DNA of 39,990 nucleotides. Source: Pseudomonadota bacterium (lineage in GTDB: Bacteria; Pseudomonadota; Gammaproteobacteria; Xanthomonadales; Ahniellaceae). The translations under genes were made by a program, and so were the position numbers. A model generated the notes under the pieces. It saw only the letters and a program-made list of their open reading frames with translations, ran no database searches and had not been told where the DNA came from. Shown piece by piece: positions 26,103-34,334 of this stretch. How positions within the stretch are numbered: position 1 is the first letter of the stretch; each line of letters opens with the position of its first letter. The stretch covers positions 1-39,990 of the forward strand of contig JAKJFE010000009.1 of NCBI GenBank assembly GCA_022705045.1. The letters run 5' to 3'.

Positions 26103-27860
26103 GTGAAAGAGCTTCTCTCCGGCCTGGTGCAGTCCAGCCTCGAACAGCTGCGCGCCGATGGCCGCATCGCCCTCGACACGCTGCCCGAGATCGTCTTCGA
26201 ACGCACCCGTGCCAAGGAGTTCGGCGACTTCGCCTGCAACATCGCGATGCAGCTGGCGAAGCCGCTCGGGCGCAAGCCACGCGAGATCGCGGAACAGATC
26301 GTCGCGGCCCTGCCGGCGCATCCGTCGCTGGCCAAGGTCGACATCGCCGGGCCGGGATTCCTGAACTTCTTCGTGACCAGCGCGACGCTGCAGCAGGTCG
26401 TGACCCGCGTGCTCGACGACGAACGCTACGGCTTCGCCCCAAAGAACTCGCGCGAATCGGTCCAGGTCGAATTCGTCTCGGCCAATCCGAACGGTCCGCT
26501 GCATGTCGGCCACGGTCGCGGCGCGGCCTACGGTTCGACGCTCGCCAACCTGCTCGAGGCCGGCGGTTATCAAGTCAGCCGCGAGTACTACGTCAATGAC
26601 GCCGGCCGGCAGATGGACATCCTCGCCATCTCGGTCTGGCTGCGATACCTCGAACTCGGCGGCGAGACCATCCGCTTCCCGGACAACGGCTACAAGGGCG
26701 ACTACGTGCGCGGCATCGCCCGCGACCTGCGCCTCGCGGTGGGTGCCGAACTGCATCATCCGATCGCCACCGTGTTCGCCGACATTCCGGCCGACGAAGG
26801 CCAGGGCGGCGACAAGGAACAACACGTCGATGCGTTGATCGTGCGTGCCCGTAGCTTGCTCGGCGATGCGAACTACCGCCGCCTGTTCGAGGCCGGCCTC
26901 AAGGCCTGCCTCGACGACATCAAGCAGGACCTGGGCGAATTCCGCGTCGTCTACGACCAGTGGTTTTCGGAGCGCTCGCTCACGACGAGCGGCGCCGTGC
27001 AGCGCGCCATCGACGTGCTCACCGAGAAGGGCCACATGTACGAGAAGGACGGCGCGTTGTGGTTCCGCGCGACCGACTTCGGCGACGAGAAAGACCGCGT
27101 CGTGCGCCGCGACAATGGCGCGACCACGTATTTCGCGTCCGACATCGCCTATCTGCTGAACAAGTTCGATCGCGGCTACGACCGCGCCATCTACGTGTTC
27201 GGCGCCGACCATCATGGTTACGTCGCGCGCCTGAAGGCGGCGGCGCAGGGCCTGGGTGTCGACCCGGAGCGACTGGAGATCAAGCTGGTCCAGTTCGCCA
27301 TCCTGTTCGAGGGCGGCGAGAAGGTGCAGATGTCGACCCGTGCCGGCCAATTCGTCACGCTGCGTGACCTGCGTCGCGAAGTCGGCGTCGATGCCGCGCG
27401 TTTCTTCTACGTCATGCGCAGCCACGACCAGCACCTCGATTTCGACCTCGATCTCGCGCGTTCGCAGTCGGTCGACAACCCGGTCTATTACCTGCAGTAC
27501 ACACATGCGCGTCTGTGCGGCCTGTTCCGCCAGGCGGTGGAGAAGTCGCTGCCGTATGACGAAGCGACCGCGCGTGCGTCGCTGGAGCAGTTGGGCGAAC
27601 CACAGGCGCAAGCCGTGCTGGAACAGCTCGATCGCTTCCCGGAAGACCTGCGCGGCGCGGTCGAGATCCGTTCACCGCACCTCGTGGTCGCGGCACTGCG
27701 TGAACTCGCTGCGCGCTACAACGCCTTCTACAACGGCCATCACTTCCTGGTGGACGACGCCGCGCAGCGTTGCGCTCGCCTTGCGCTGGCTGCGTGTGTG
27801 CGCCGCGTGCTGGCGAATGGCCTCGGCATCCTCGGCGTGTCCGCACCGGAGACGATGTAA
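26103..27860 (+). CDS. argS: Arginine--tRNA ligase
   Basis: Charges tRNA-Arg with arginine using ATP. 585 residues from the GTG at 26103. N-terminal Arg-tRNA recognition domain (about 1-85, EFGDFACNIAM, IAGPGFLNFF), class I catalytic core with SANPNGPLHVGHGRGA (HIGH-type HVGH at 134-137), EYYVNDAGRQMD and IYVFGADHHGYVARL. The KMSK-like loop reads KVQMSTRAG (Lys407, Met410, Ser411). A C-terminal all-helical anticodon-binding DALR domain follows (YYLQYTHARLCGL at the junction, AARYNAFYN near the end). The GTG matches the usual N-terminus of homologues (VKELLSGLVQSSLEQL); no strong ribosome binding site is visible. Its TAA shares a base with the ATG of the SPOR gene. Confidence 0.97.
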   Translation: MKELLSGLVQSSLEQLRADGRIALDTLPEIVFERTRAKEFGDFACNIAMQLAKPLGRKPREIAEQIVAALPAHPSLAKVDIAGPGFLNFFVTSATLQQVVTRVLDDERYGFAPKNSRESVQVEFVSANPNGPLHVGHGRGAAYGSTLANLLEAGGYQVSREYYVNDAGRQMDILAISVWLRYLELGGETIRFPDNGYKGDYVRGIARDLRLAVGAELHHPIATVFADIPADEGQGGDKEQHVDALIVRARSLLGDANYRRLFEAGLKACLDDIKQDLGEFRVVYDQWFSERSLTTSGAVQRAIDVLTEKGHMYEKDGALWFRATDFGDEKDRVVRRDNGATTYFASDIAYLLNKFDRGYDRAIYVFGADHHGYVARLKAAAQGLGVDPERLEIKLVQFAILFEGGEKVQMSTRAGQFVTLRDLRREVGVDAARFFYVMRSHDQHLDFDLDLARSQSVDNPVYYLQYTHARLCGLFRQAVEKSLPYDEATARASLEQLGEPQAQAVLEQLDRFPEDLRGAVEIRSPHLVVAALRELAARYNAFYNGHHFLVDDAAQRCARLALAACVRRVLANGLGILGVSAPETM

Positions 27861-28444
27861 TGGCCAAGCGCAATTCGCAGGCCAAGATGCGCCCGAGCGG
27901 CAACGGCGGCGGCGGCAAGCAGGTGCCGTGGTGGATCTGGTTCCTCGGCGGCCTGTTCTGCGGTCTCGGCCTGTCGGCCCTGGTGCTGATGAAGCAGTGG
28001 GCGCCGCAATTGCGCGGCGGCGAGGCGCAGGTCGTGAAGCCGGCCGCGCCGGCCGACGCGCCCGCCGCGAATCCGGACAAGCCGAAGTACGACTTCTACA
28101 GCGTGCTGCCGGAGATGGAAGTCGTCGTGCCCGATGCCGAAGTCAAATCGGCGGCGGCGACACCGCCGGCGGCGGACGCACAAGCCGCCGCGAACGCCAC
28201 GCAGCGCTACATGCTGCAGGCCGGCTCGTTCCGGACCAGTGCCGATGCCGATGCGTTGAAGGCTCGACTGACCTTGATGGGCGTGGGCGCGACCGTGTCG
28301 GTGCAGGAGGTCAACGTCAACGGCACCGAGTACTTCCGCGTCCGTGTCGGGCCGTTTGCCGATCTGCATGGCGTCGATGCCGCCAAGCGTTCGCTGGAAG
28401 GCAACGGCATCAACGCGATCGCGCTACGCGAGAACGCGCCGTAA
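27860..28444 (+). CDS. SPOR-domain membrane protein, FtsN-like layout
   Basis: 194 residues. Basic cytoplasmic start (AKRNSQAKMRPSGNGGGGK), one membrane helix (about 23-45), a Pro/Ala-rich periplasmic linker (about 55-113) and a C-terminal SPOR domain (about 115-192: YMLQAGSFRTSADADALKARL, TEYFRVRVGPF). SPOR domains bind glycan strands stripped of stem peptides at the division septum, so a role in cell division or wall remodelling is likely. The ATG overlaps the argS stop (TAATG), a coupling seen for this gene pair in related bacteria. Whether it is the true FtsN cannot be decided from sequence alone. Confidence 0.9.
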   Translation: MAKRNSQAKMRPSGNGGGGKQVPWWIWFLGGLFCGLGLSALVLMKQWAPQLRGGEAQVVKPAAPADAPAANPDKPKYDFYSVLPEMEVVVPDAEVKSAAATPPAADAQAAANATQRYMLQAGSFRTSADADALKARLTLMGVGATVSVQEVNVNGTEYFRVRVGPFADLHGVDAAKRSLEGNGINAIALRENAP

Positions 28445-28446
28445 GG

Positions 28447-28480
28447 CGAACGCGGCGCCGCTCGCGGGCGCACGCGTTCG
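28447..28480. terminator. Hairpin between convergent SPOR and TonB-domain genes
   Basis: CGAACGCG (28447-28454) pairs with CGCGTTCG (28473-28480), extended inside by GCGCC (28455-28459) with GGCGC (28467-28471) and one bulged base. No T-run is present. The position between two gene ends fits a bidirectional terminator. Confidence 0.6.
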
Positions 28481-28490
28481 GAACTCGCGT

Positions 28491-28880
28491 CTACAGCTGG
28501 GCGATGGTCTGGGTCAGCGAATAGGTGACGTGGACCACGGCGATGCCGGACGTCACCGGCGCGCCACCGTCGAGCGGACAGAAGCGCACCGACTTCGATT
28601 TCGCCGCCGTCGCCGCGGAACGGTCCAGCGCGCTGGAGCCGCTGCCCTTGAGCAGACTGACACGCTGGGCGGCGCCCTGGTCGTCGAGCACGAGCTTGAG
28701 CGACACCGTGCCGTGTTCGCGATGACGACGTGCCTGCGACGGATAGCGCCAGGGATTCGGTGCATCGGTCTTCGCAACTGCGTTGGGTGCGTCGGCGCAG
28801 GGCGCCACCTGCACCGCGGATTCGGCACTGACGGCACCGACGAACAACAAGGCGGCCAAACCGCCGATCACACGCTTCAT
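28491..28880 (-). CDS. Exported TonB C-terminal-domain protein without membrane anchor
   Basis: 129 residues. Signal peptide at 1-19 (cut after GAVSA), then a short linker and one TonB C-terminal-like domain: NPWRYPSQARRHREHGTVSL, KLVLDDQGAAQRVSLLKGSG and SSALDRSAATAAKS. Classical TonB has an uncleaved N-terminal anchor and a long Pro-rich span; both are missing here, so this is unlikely to energise receptors itself. Two Cys residues (in APCADAP and RFCPLDG) could form a disulfide. It may be a stand-alone periplasmic binding domain; similar short proteins are frequent in Xanthomonadales. GGAGAT lies 7 bases before the ATG. Convergent with the SPOR gene and alone on its strand. Confidence 0.78.
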   Translation of the reverse strand: MKRVIGGLAALLFVGAVSAESAVQVAPCADAPNAVAKTDAPNPWRYPSQARRHREHGTVSLKLVLDDQGAAQRVSLLKGSGSSALDRSAATAAKSKSVRFCPLDGGAPVTSGIAVVHVTYSLTQTIAQL

Positions 28881-28986
28881 GATGGATCTCCCCGGCCGAA
28901 CGACGGCCTGCGGGAGAGAAACTAGGCGCGATTCTTCAGCGCGGCAAGACCACTGTCATGCGGGTGTCACACAACTGTGCTCGGCC

Positions 28987-30384
28987 TCATTCGAAGCCAT
29001 CACGGAACAGGATCTGGGTAGGCGTGCGGATTTCCAGAATGCGGCCAGCCGAAGCGATGGCGGCGGCATGGTCGATCGCGTAGAGACGACCCTGTCGATC
29101 TTCCGCGAAGGCCACCAGGCTGTAACTCGATGGTTGCGAGCTGGCGTCCTGCCAGACGCCGTCCGCGGTCCAGCTGCCACCGCCACCCTGGGTCGCGCTG
29201 AAGATCTCGCCAGTGCAGGAATCGCCGTAGAAGTAGACGCCATTCATCGCCGCGAAGTCGCCGCGATACCGATAGCCACCGGCGATCGAGCAACGACCCG
29301 CGCTGTGCGAATAGTCGACAATCGGCGGCAAGGTACCCGCACAGGTGCCGCCATTCGCCGTGATGAATCCCTCGCAGCCTTTCCAGCCGTAATTGCCGGC
29401 ACCGGCGGACGCGGCGATTTCCAGATCGACTTCCTCGCGCGAACCCTGGCCGACGTCGCCGACCAGCAGGTCGCCGGTGATCCGGTCGAAGCTCCAGCGC
29501 CACGGATTGCGCCAGCCGTAGGACCAGACCTCGTCGCAGATGCCGGCGCCGCCATTCGTGCCCGCATACGGGTTGGCGTCGCCGACCGGCGTCGGAATGG
29601 CATATCCGGCGGAGCCGTCGCTGTAGTCGGCGCAGAGTTCGTTCGCACCGGCCGGCGTGGTGTTGTTGACGTCGATGCGCAGGAACTTGCCGAGCAGGGC
29701 GCGCGACTGCGCATTGCCGTTGCCGGTCGACGTGAAATTCGAATCGACCGGACAGCCGGAGTTGTTGCTGTCGGTCGTGGCCAGATCGGCCGGATTCAGC
29801 GTCTGCGCGCGATTGCAGGGATCGTTGGCGCTGCCGCCGTCGCCCATGCCGATGTACAGGAAGCCATCCGGCCCGAAGTGGATGTCGCCGCCATTGTGGT
29901 TGCTGAAATCTTGGTCGATGCGCAGCACGACGCGACAACTCGCGGTATCCGCCAAGGTGCCGCCGTTGACGGTGTACCGCACGATGGCGGTGTCGCCACG
30001 GGCATCGGAGAAACTCACGAAGACGAAGCCGTTGTTGGCGAAATCGGGATGCAGGTCGAAGCCGAGCAGGCCGCGTTCGTCGCCGAGCGATCCGGGATTG
30101 GTGAAGCCGAGCGTCACCGTGCTGGCGGAGGGCGCCATCTGGCACAGCGTCGACGCGTTGTTCAAGGTCAGCAGCGGTGTCGGCTGCACCACGAGGTTGT
30201 CGACGACGACGATCACGCCATTCTGCTGCACGACATAGAAGCGACCGCCGCCGGCATCACGCATCGCAAGCGGGCGCGTCACGCCGGTGATCACCGGTGT
30301 CAGCGTGACTTCGGGCGGGACCGCCGCCTGCACGGACAGGCCAAGGAGCGGGGCGACGAACAGCGTGAACTTCCTGGCGAACAT
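28987..30384 (-). CDS. Secreted glucose/sorbosone dehydrogenase-like beta-propeller protein with FRDGFE tail
   Basis: 465 residues. Signal peptide at 1-20 (cut after SVQA). The propeller has the PQQ-dependent soluble sugar dehydrogenase pattern: GVTRPLAMRDAGGGRFYVV, DERGLLGFDLHPDFANNG, SNHNGGDIHFGPDGFLYIG, GDGGSANDPCN, LLGKFLRIDVN, DEVWSYGWRNPWRWSFD, GDVGQGSREEVD and YRGDFAAMNGVYFYGD. Many proteins of this fold oxidise sugars with PQQ, while others are non-enzymatic; cofactor use here is unproven. An insertion rich in Asn, Thr and Cys lies at about 205-260. The protein ends ILFRDGFE, resembling a recurrent C-terminal tail of exported proteins in this bacterial order. ATG at 30384 is the start that gives an export signal. 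Confidence 0.88.
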   Translation of the reverse strand: MFARKFTLFVAPLLGLSVQAAVPPEVTLTPVITGVTRPLAMRDAGGGRFYVVQQNGVIVVVDNLVVQPTPLLTLNNASTLCQMAPSASTVTLGFTNPGSLGDERGLLGFDLHPDFANNGFVFVSFSDARGDTAIVRYTVNGGTLADTASCRVVLRIDQDFSNHNGGDIHFGPDGFLYIGMGDGGSANDPCNRAQTLNPADLATTDSNNSGCPVDSNFTSTGNGNAQSRALLGKFLRIDVNNTTPAGANELCADYSDGSAGYAIPTPVGDANPYAGTNGGAGICDEVWSYGWRNPWRWSFDRITGDLLVGDVGQGSREEVDLEIAASAGAGNYGWKGCEGFITANGGTCAGTLPPIVDYSHSAGRCSIAGGYRYRGDFAAMNGVYFYGDSCTGEIFSATQGGGGSWTADGVWQDASSQPSSYSLVAFAEDRQGRLYAIDHAAAIASAGRILEIRTPTQILFRDGFE

Positions 30385-30485
30385 GACGGGTTCCGAGCGG
30401 ACGCCGCGCGAGGGCGCGGCCACGCCGGAAGCTTAACGATTCTTGACGTTCCCCGCGTGCGCGCCGTCGCGCTTTGGAAGATGCG

Positions 30486-31355
30486 TCAGCCGCGTCGTTT
30501 CAGTCGGATCAGACCCGAAGTGTCATCGTCGCCGCGGCCTTCTGCCATCAGCGTCGCGTAATTCGCCAGCGACAGATCGACGATGTCGTGGTTGACGCCG
30601 GCCGCGACCGCGAGTTCGCGCACGATCTTCAGGTCTTTGTGCAGCAGCTGCAGCTTGAAGCCGACCGCGAACTCGTCGCGCAACATGGTCGCGCCGCGCT
30701 TGTCCATGAACCAGTTTGCGGCCGCACCCGCACCGAGTGTCGGCAGCAATCGCTCTGCATCGAGGCCGAGCGCTTCGCCGAGTGCGAGACCTTCGCAGAC
30801 GGCTTGCGCGATGCCGGCGACGATGACCTGGTTCACGGCCTTGGTGTTCTGTCCGGCACCGACCGCGCCCATCAAGGTGATCTTCGCGGCGAACGCATCG
30901 ATCGCCGGACGCACGCGGTCCAGCGTCGCCGCATCACCTCCGGCCATCACGCTGAGCTTGCCGTTCTTCGCACCTTCGACACCGCCCGAGACCGGTGCGT
31001 CGATGAAGTCGGCACCGACCGCGCGCAGCAACTCGGCCGCGCGCTTGGCGCTGGTCGACGCGATCGTCGAGGTGTCGACGAGCACGAAGCCCGGCATCGC
31101 ATGTGTCGCCAACGCTTCGGCGAGCGTGAGCACGTCGCTGTCCGCGGTCACGCAGCTGACCACGACGTCGCAGTGCGTGGCGAGCTCGCCTGCGTCCGCG
31201 AACGCCTGCACGCCCGCATGATCGGCAGCGAAGCGCGTCGCCTTGTCGTGCGTGCGATTCGACACGGCGAAGAGCAAGCCCAGTCGATGCAGATGCCCGG
31301 CCATCGAACCACCCATCGCACCCAGGCCAACGAATCCAACCCGAAGCGTGCTCAT
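30486..31355 (-). CDS. NAD(P)-dependent beta-hydroxyacid dehydrogenase (3-hydroxyisobutyrate dehydrogenase-like)
   Basis: 289 residues. N-terminal Rossmann domain with VGFVGLGAMGGSMAGHL (6-22); NRTHDKA after the second strand suggests NADP use. The substrate-binding motif DAPVSGGVEGAKNGKL (119-134) and the catalytic Lys172 in GAGQNTKAVNQVIVAG are intact. A C-terminal helical domain completes the fold. The family covers 3-hydroxyisobutyrate, tartronate semialdehyde, glyoxylate/succinic semialdehyde and related reductases; the substrate is not certain. Its ATG overlaps the speA stop (ATGA, four bases), so it is translated from the speA transcript. An aldehyde-reducing role linked to polyamine metabolism is possible but only inferred. 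Confidence 0.9.
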   Translation of the reverse strand: MSTLRVGFVGLGAMGGSMAGHLHRLGLLFAVSNRTHDKATRFAADHAGVQAFADAGELATHCDVVVSCVTADSDVLTLAEALATHAMPGFVLVDTSTIASTSAKRAAELLRAVGADFIDAPVSGGVEGAKNGKLSVMAGGDAATLDRVRPAIDAFAAKITLMGAVGAGQNTKAVNQVIVAGIAQAVCEGLALGEALGLDAERLLPTLGAGAAANWFMDKRGATMLRDEFAVGFKLQLLHKDLKIVRELAVAAGVNHDIVDLSLANYATLMAEGRGDDDTSGLIRLKRRG

Positions 31356-33238
31356 GCGTGCGGCGTCTCGTGCAGATAGGTATAGGCGGTCAACCCGGTT
31401 TCGAGATCGGCGGCGATGCGTGCAGCGAACGCGGCGTCGATGTTCGCCTTGTCGACCTTGGCCTTGAACGCGGCGCGCAGGTCGTCGGCGTCGAAGCCGA
31501 CGTAGCCGAGCACGCGGTCGCAGCTGTCGCCGCGGCGGGCGTTCGACAGCGTGAAGCCGGCGCCATCGACGCGCACGTCGACGGTGTCGGTGTCACCGAA
31601 CAGGTTGTGGATGTCGCCGAGCGTTTCCTGGTACGCGCCGACCAGGAAGAAGCCGAGGCGGTACGACTCGCCGGCGCGCAGCGGATGCAGTGGCAGGCTG
31701 GCATCGACGCCTTCGGAATCGACGTACTGGTCGATGCGGCCGTCGGAATCGCAGGTCAGGTCGGCGATCACGCCGTGGCGCGTCGGCCGCTCGCCGAGGC
31801 GTTCGATCGGCACGATCGGAAACACCTGGTCGATCGCCCAGATGTCCGGCATCGACTGGAACACCGAGAAGTTCACGAAATACTTGTCGACCAGCTTCTC
31901 GTTCAATTCGTCCAGCGTTTCGCGGTGCGAACGTTCGTCCGGCTTCAGCAGGCCGCGCACGCGGTGCGCGATGGCGTAGTAGAGCGCGTCGAGTGCGGCG
32001 CGCTCGGCCAGCGCGATCTCGCCGTGCGCGTACATCGCCTGGCCTTCGGCGAGGTAGTGCTGCGCCTCCTGGTACAGCTCCAGCGCCGGGCGCGCGTCGA
32101 GCGCGGCATGGATCTCGCGCAGATGGCGCATCGGCAGCGATTCCTTCGCCGCCACCGGCGGCACGCGACCCTCGGGCGCGGTCTCGACTTCGCTGACGTT
32201 GGCGACCAGCACGGCGTGGTGCGCGGTCATCGCGCGGCCGGCCTCGGTGATCAGGTGCGGCGCGCGGATGCCGTGTTCGCGACAGGCAATGGCGACCGGT
32301 TCGACGATCGTCGCGGCGTATTGCTCGAGACCGTAGTTGATCGAACAGAAGCTGCGCGAGCGCGTGCCTTCGTAGTCGACGCCGAGGCCACCGCCGACAT
32401 CCATGTAGCGGATGTCGAAGCCGAGCTTGTGCAATTCGACGAAGTAGCGCACCGCCTCGCGCATGCCGCCGGCGATATCGCGCACGTTCGAGAGCTGCGA
32501 GCCCATGTGGAAATGCACGAGCTTGAGCGCATGGCGCAGGCCGGCCGCATCGAGATCATCGAGCAGTTCGGTGAGTTGTCCCGGCGACAGTCCGAACTTG
32601 GCCTTGGCGCCACCGGTGTTCTGCCACTTGCCGGCGCCGATGGTCGCAAGACGCATGCGCACGCCGAGCAGCGGGTCGACGCCGAGGTCGCGCGCTTCCT
32701 CGATCACCAGCTTCAGCTCGCTCGGCTTCTCGATGACGATGAACACGTCCAGCCCGAGCTTGCGTCCGATCAGCGCGAGACGGATGTATTCGCGGTCCTT
32801 GTAGCCATTGCAGACGACGATACCGCCCTTGGACAGCGCCAGCACCGCGATGAGTTCGGGCTTGGAGCCGGCTTCGAGGCCGAAGCCTTCACCGCCGCTC
32901 GCAGCGAGTTCGCCAGCGACACTGTGGTTCTGGTTGACCTTGATCGGGAACACGGCGGTGTAGCCACCCTCGAAGTCGGCGTCGTGCATCGCCTTCGCGA
33001 AGGCCGCCTGCATGCGCGAACGCTTGTGCGACAGGATGTCGTTGAAGCGCACCAGCAGCGGCAGCTTCAGTCCGCTGGCTTCGGCCGCGGCCACGACCTC
33101 GGGCAGTGCCAGCGCGGTGCCCTGCGGACCCTGAGGCTGCACTTCGATGCGACCTTGGGCGTCAACATCGAAATAACCTTCGCTCCAGTGCGCGATCGAA
33201 TATGTCTGTCGCGCCCGCTCTATCGTCCAGTCGCCCAT
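31352..33238 (-). CDS. speA: Biosynthetic arginine decarboxylase
   Basis: Decarboxylates arginine to agmatine, the first step of the agmatine route to putrescine; needs PLP and magnesium. 628 residues, the normal size. It has the PLP-lysine motif AVFPIKVNQN (Lys100), HFHMGSQLSNVRDI, MDVGGGLGVDYEGTRS, LITEAGRAMTAHHAV, NFSVFQSMPDIW and the C-terminal active-site segment LTCDSDGRIDQYV. It begins MGDWTIERARQTYSI, as in relatives. The agmatine-processing enzymes are not in the window. speE lies divergently about 1.1 kb away beyond one secreted-protein gene, so part of a polyamine locus is preserved. Confidence 0.97.
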   Translation of the reverse strand: MGDWTIERARQTYSIAHWSEGYFDVDAQGRIEVQPQGPQGTALALPEVVAAAEASGLKLPLLVRFNDILSHKRSRMQAAFAKAMHDADFEGGYTAVFPIKVNQNHSVAGELAASGGEGFGLEAGSKPELIAVLALSKGGIVVCNGYKDREYIRLALIGRKLGLDVFIVIEKPSELKLVIEEARDLGVDPLLGVRMRLATIGAGKWQNTGGAKAKFGLSPGQLTELLDDLDAAGLRHALKLVHFHMGSQLSNVRDIAGGMREAVRYFVELHKLGFDIRYMDVGGGLGVDYEGTRSRSFCSINYGLEQYAATIVEPVAIACREHGIRAPHLITEAGRAMTAHHAVLVANVSEVETAPEGRVPPVAAKESLPMRHLREIHAALDARPALELYQEAQHYLAEGQAMYAHGEIALAERAALDALYYAIAHRVRGLLKPDERSHRETLDELNEKLVDKYFVNFSVFQSMPDIWAIDQVFPIVPIERLGERPTRHGVIADLTCDSDGRIDQYVDSEGVDASLPLHPLRAGESYRLGFFLVGAYQETLGDIHNLFGDTDTVDVRVDGAGFTLSNARRGDSCDRVLGYVGFDADDLRAAFKAKVDKANIDAAFAARIAADLETGLTAYTYLHETPHA

Positions 33239-33307
33239 CGTCCACTCCACACGCAGCGGCAAACCGGCCGCCCCGGACCCGAAAGGGCGCGTAGTGTAGC
33301 GATCACG

Positions 33308-33347
33308 CCGCGCCGCAGGACTCCGGGCGCGGGACAGTGCGGCGCGG
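33308..33347 (-). terminator. Inverted repeat after the IPTL-CTERM-like gene
   Basis: CCGCGCCGC (33308-33316) and GCGGCGCGG (33339-33347) are perfect complements, starting 3 bases past the stop at 33350. The loop is 22 bases long and there is no T-run, so efficiency is uncertain. Confidence 0.45.
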
Positions 33348-33349
33348 AT

Positions 33350-34162
33350 TCAGGAAGCGCGACGCATCGCCAGCATGCCGGCGAGCAGCACGACCGTCGC
33401 GAGCAGGATCAGACCCTGGCGCGGCAACGCCGGCACCGGTACCTTGGGTCCGGCCTCGCCGGCAGCAGGCGGCAGCGGTGCCGAGCCGAAACCGTCGACG
33501 TAGACGTAACCGGCATGGCCACCCAGCGAACAATCAGCGGCGATCACCGTCAGCTCGATGCTTTCGCCAACCGCATTCGCCGGCAACACCGCGTCCACGT
33601 CCTGGAATGGCAGGTACTTCCAGTTGCCGGTGCCGGTCAGGAAATTAGCGTCCGGCTGGCCGGAGTAGGCGATCTTCTCGAACAACACGCTGTTGTCCGA
33701 CACGCGCCGGATGGCGACGTAGAAGTACGGCTGCTGCTCGGGCGAGTGACCGGGATCGTCCATCACCGGTGCGTAGGCGAAGCGGATGTGCGGCAAACCG
33801 TCGGCGGGATCGATGTCGGCCGCGGTGACCTGCACCGTCTGCTTCAAGGTCGTGACCAGTGCACCGGTGTTCTCGTCGTTGATCTTGGCGGTGTGTTGGC
33901 CGATCCGCGCGAGTACGATCTCGGGCGCATTGGCATCGGTGATCTCGCCGACGACCGAAGCCGGACCCGGTGTGCTGCCAGTGATCTGGATGCTGGCCGC
34001 CGTGAATGGCGGTGCGCCGGCCAGTCCCGGATTGCTGCCACCGCCGATGGTCCAGCCGGACAGATCGCCCTGCTCGAAACCGCCGTTCTGGAACTGCGCA
34101 TGCGTCAAAGACGCCCCGCACAGGGTGAATGCTGCGATCAGGAAGCGACCAAGCGTTTTCAT
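33350..34162 (-). CDS. Secreted protein with IPTL-CTERM-like sorting tail
   Basis: 270 residues from the ATG at 34162. Signal peptide at 1-22 (cut after SLTHA), then FQNGGFEQGDLSGWTIGGG, the opening of a jelly-roll carbohydrate-binding-like domain seen in many choice-of-anchor proteins. The middle domain (about 50-225) includes PYFYVAIRRVSDNSVLFEKI and YVYVDGFGSAPLP. The tail has the three-part sorting layout: a VPALPRQGL motif, a hydrophobic helix (LILLATVVLLAGMLA) and a final MRRAS basic cluster, close to the IPTL-CTERM signal. It is probably exported, anchored by the tail and then processed. It sits between speA and divergent speE; a functional link to polyamines is not implied. Confidence 0.8.
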   Translation of the reverse strand: MKTLGRFLIAAFTLCGASLTHAQFQNGGFEQGDLSGWTIGGGSNPGLAGAPPFTAASIQITGSTPGPASVVGEITDANAPEIVLARIGQHTAKINDENTGALVTTLKQTVQVTAADIDPADGLPHIRFAYAPVMDDPGHSPEQQPYFYVAIRRVSDNSVLFEKIAYSGQPDANFLTGTGNWKYLPFQDVDAVLPANAVGESIELTVIAADCSLGGHAGYVYVDGFGSAPLPPAAGEAGPKVPVPALPRQGLILLATVVLLAGMLAMRRAS

Positions 34163-34290
34163 TCGTTGACTCCGTGTCAGGGTGAGAAGCGAGGCCGCAC
34201 ACGATAGGGTGACGACCAACGACCACCCACCCCGCAAATGCGGGGGAAGAGGGGTTCAGGGTCGCTTCGGCAAAGCCGGAGACACATCGC

Positions 34291-34296
34291 TACAAT
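34291..34296 (+). promoter_or_regulatory. Probable -10 element for speE
   Basis: TACAAT lies 38 bases before the speE ATG in the divergent gap with the IPTL-CTERM-like gene. The -35 region is poorly defined. Confidence 0.4.
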
Positions 34297-34334
34297 GCGC
34301 GCCCCCTTCGACCTGCCGGACACGGAGTTCGCCC

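Noticed and set aside
31358..34207. A 949-codon open frame on the plus strand
   Set aside because: It is antisense to speA and the IPTL-CTERM-like gene, both of which have clear motifs; long antisense frames are common at this GC content, and its product is a biased Arg/Asp/Val/Gly sequence with no domains.
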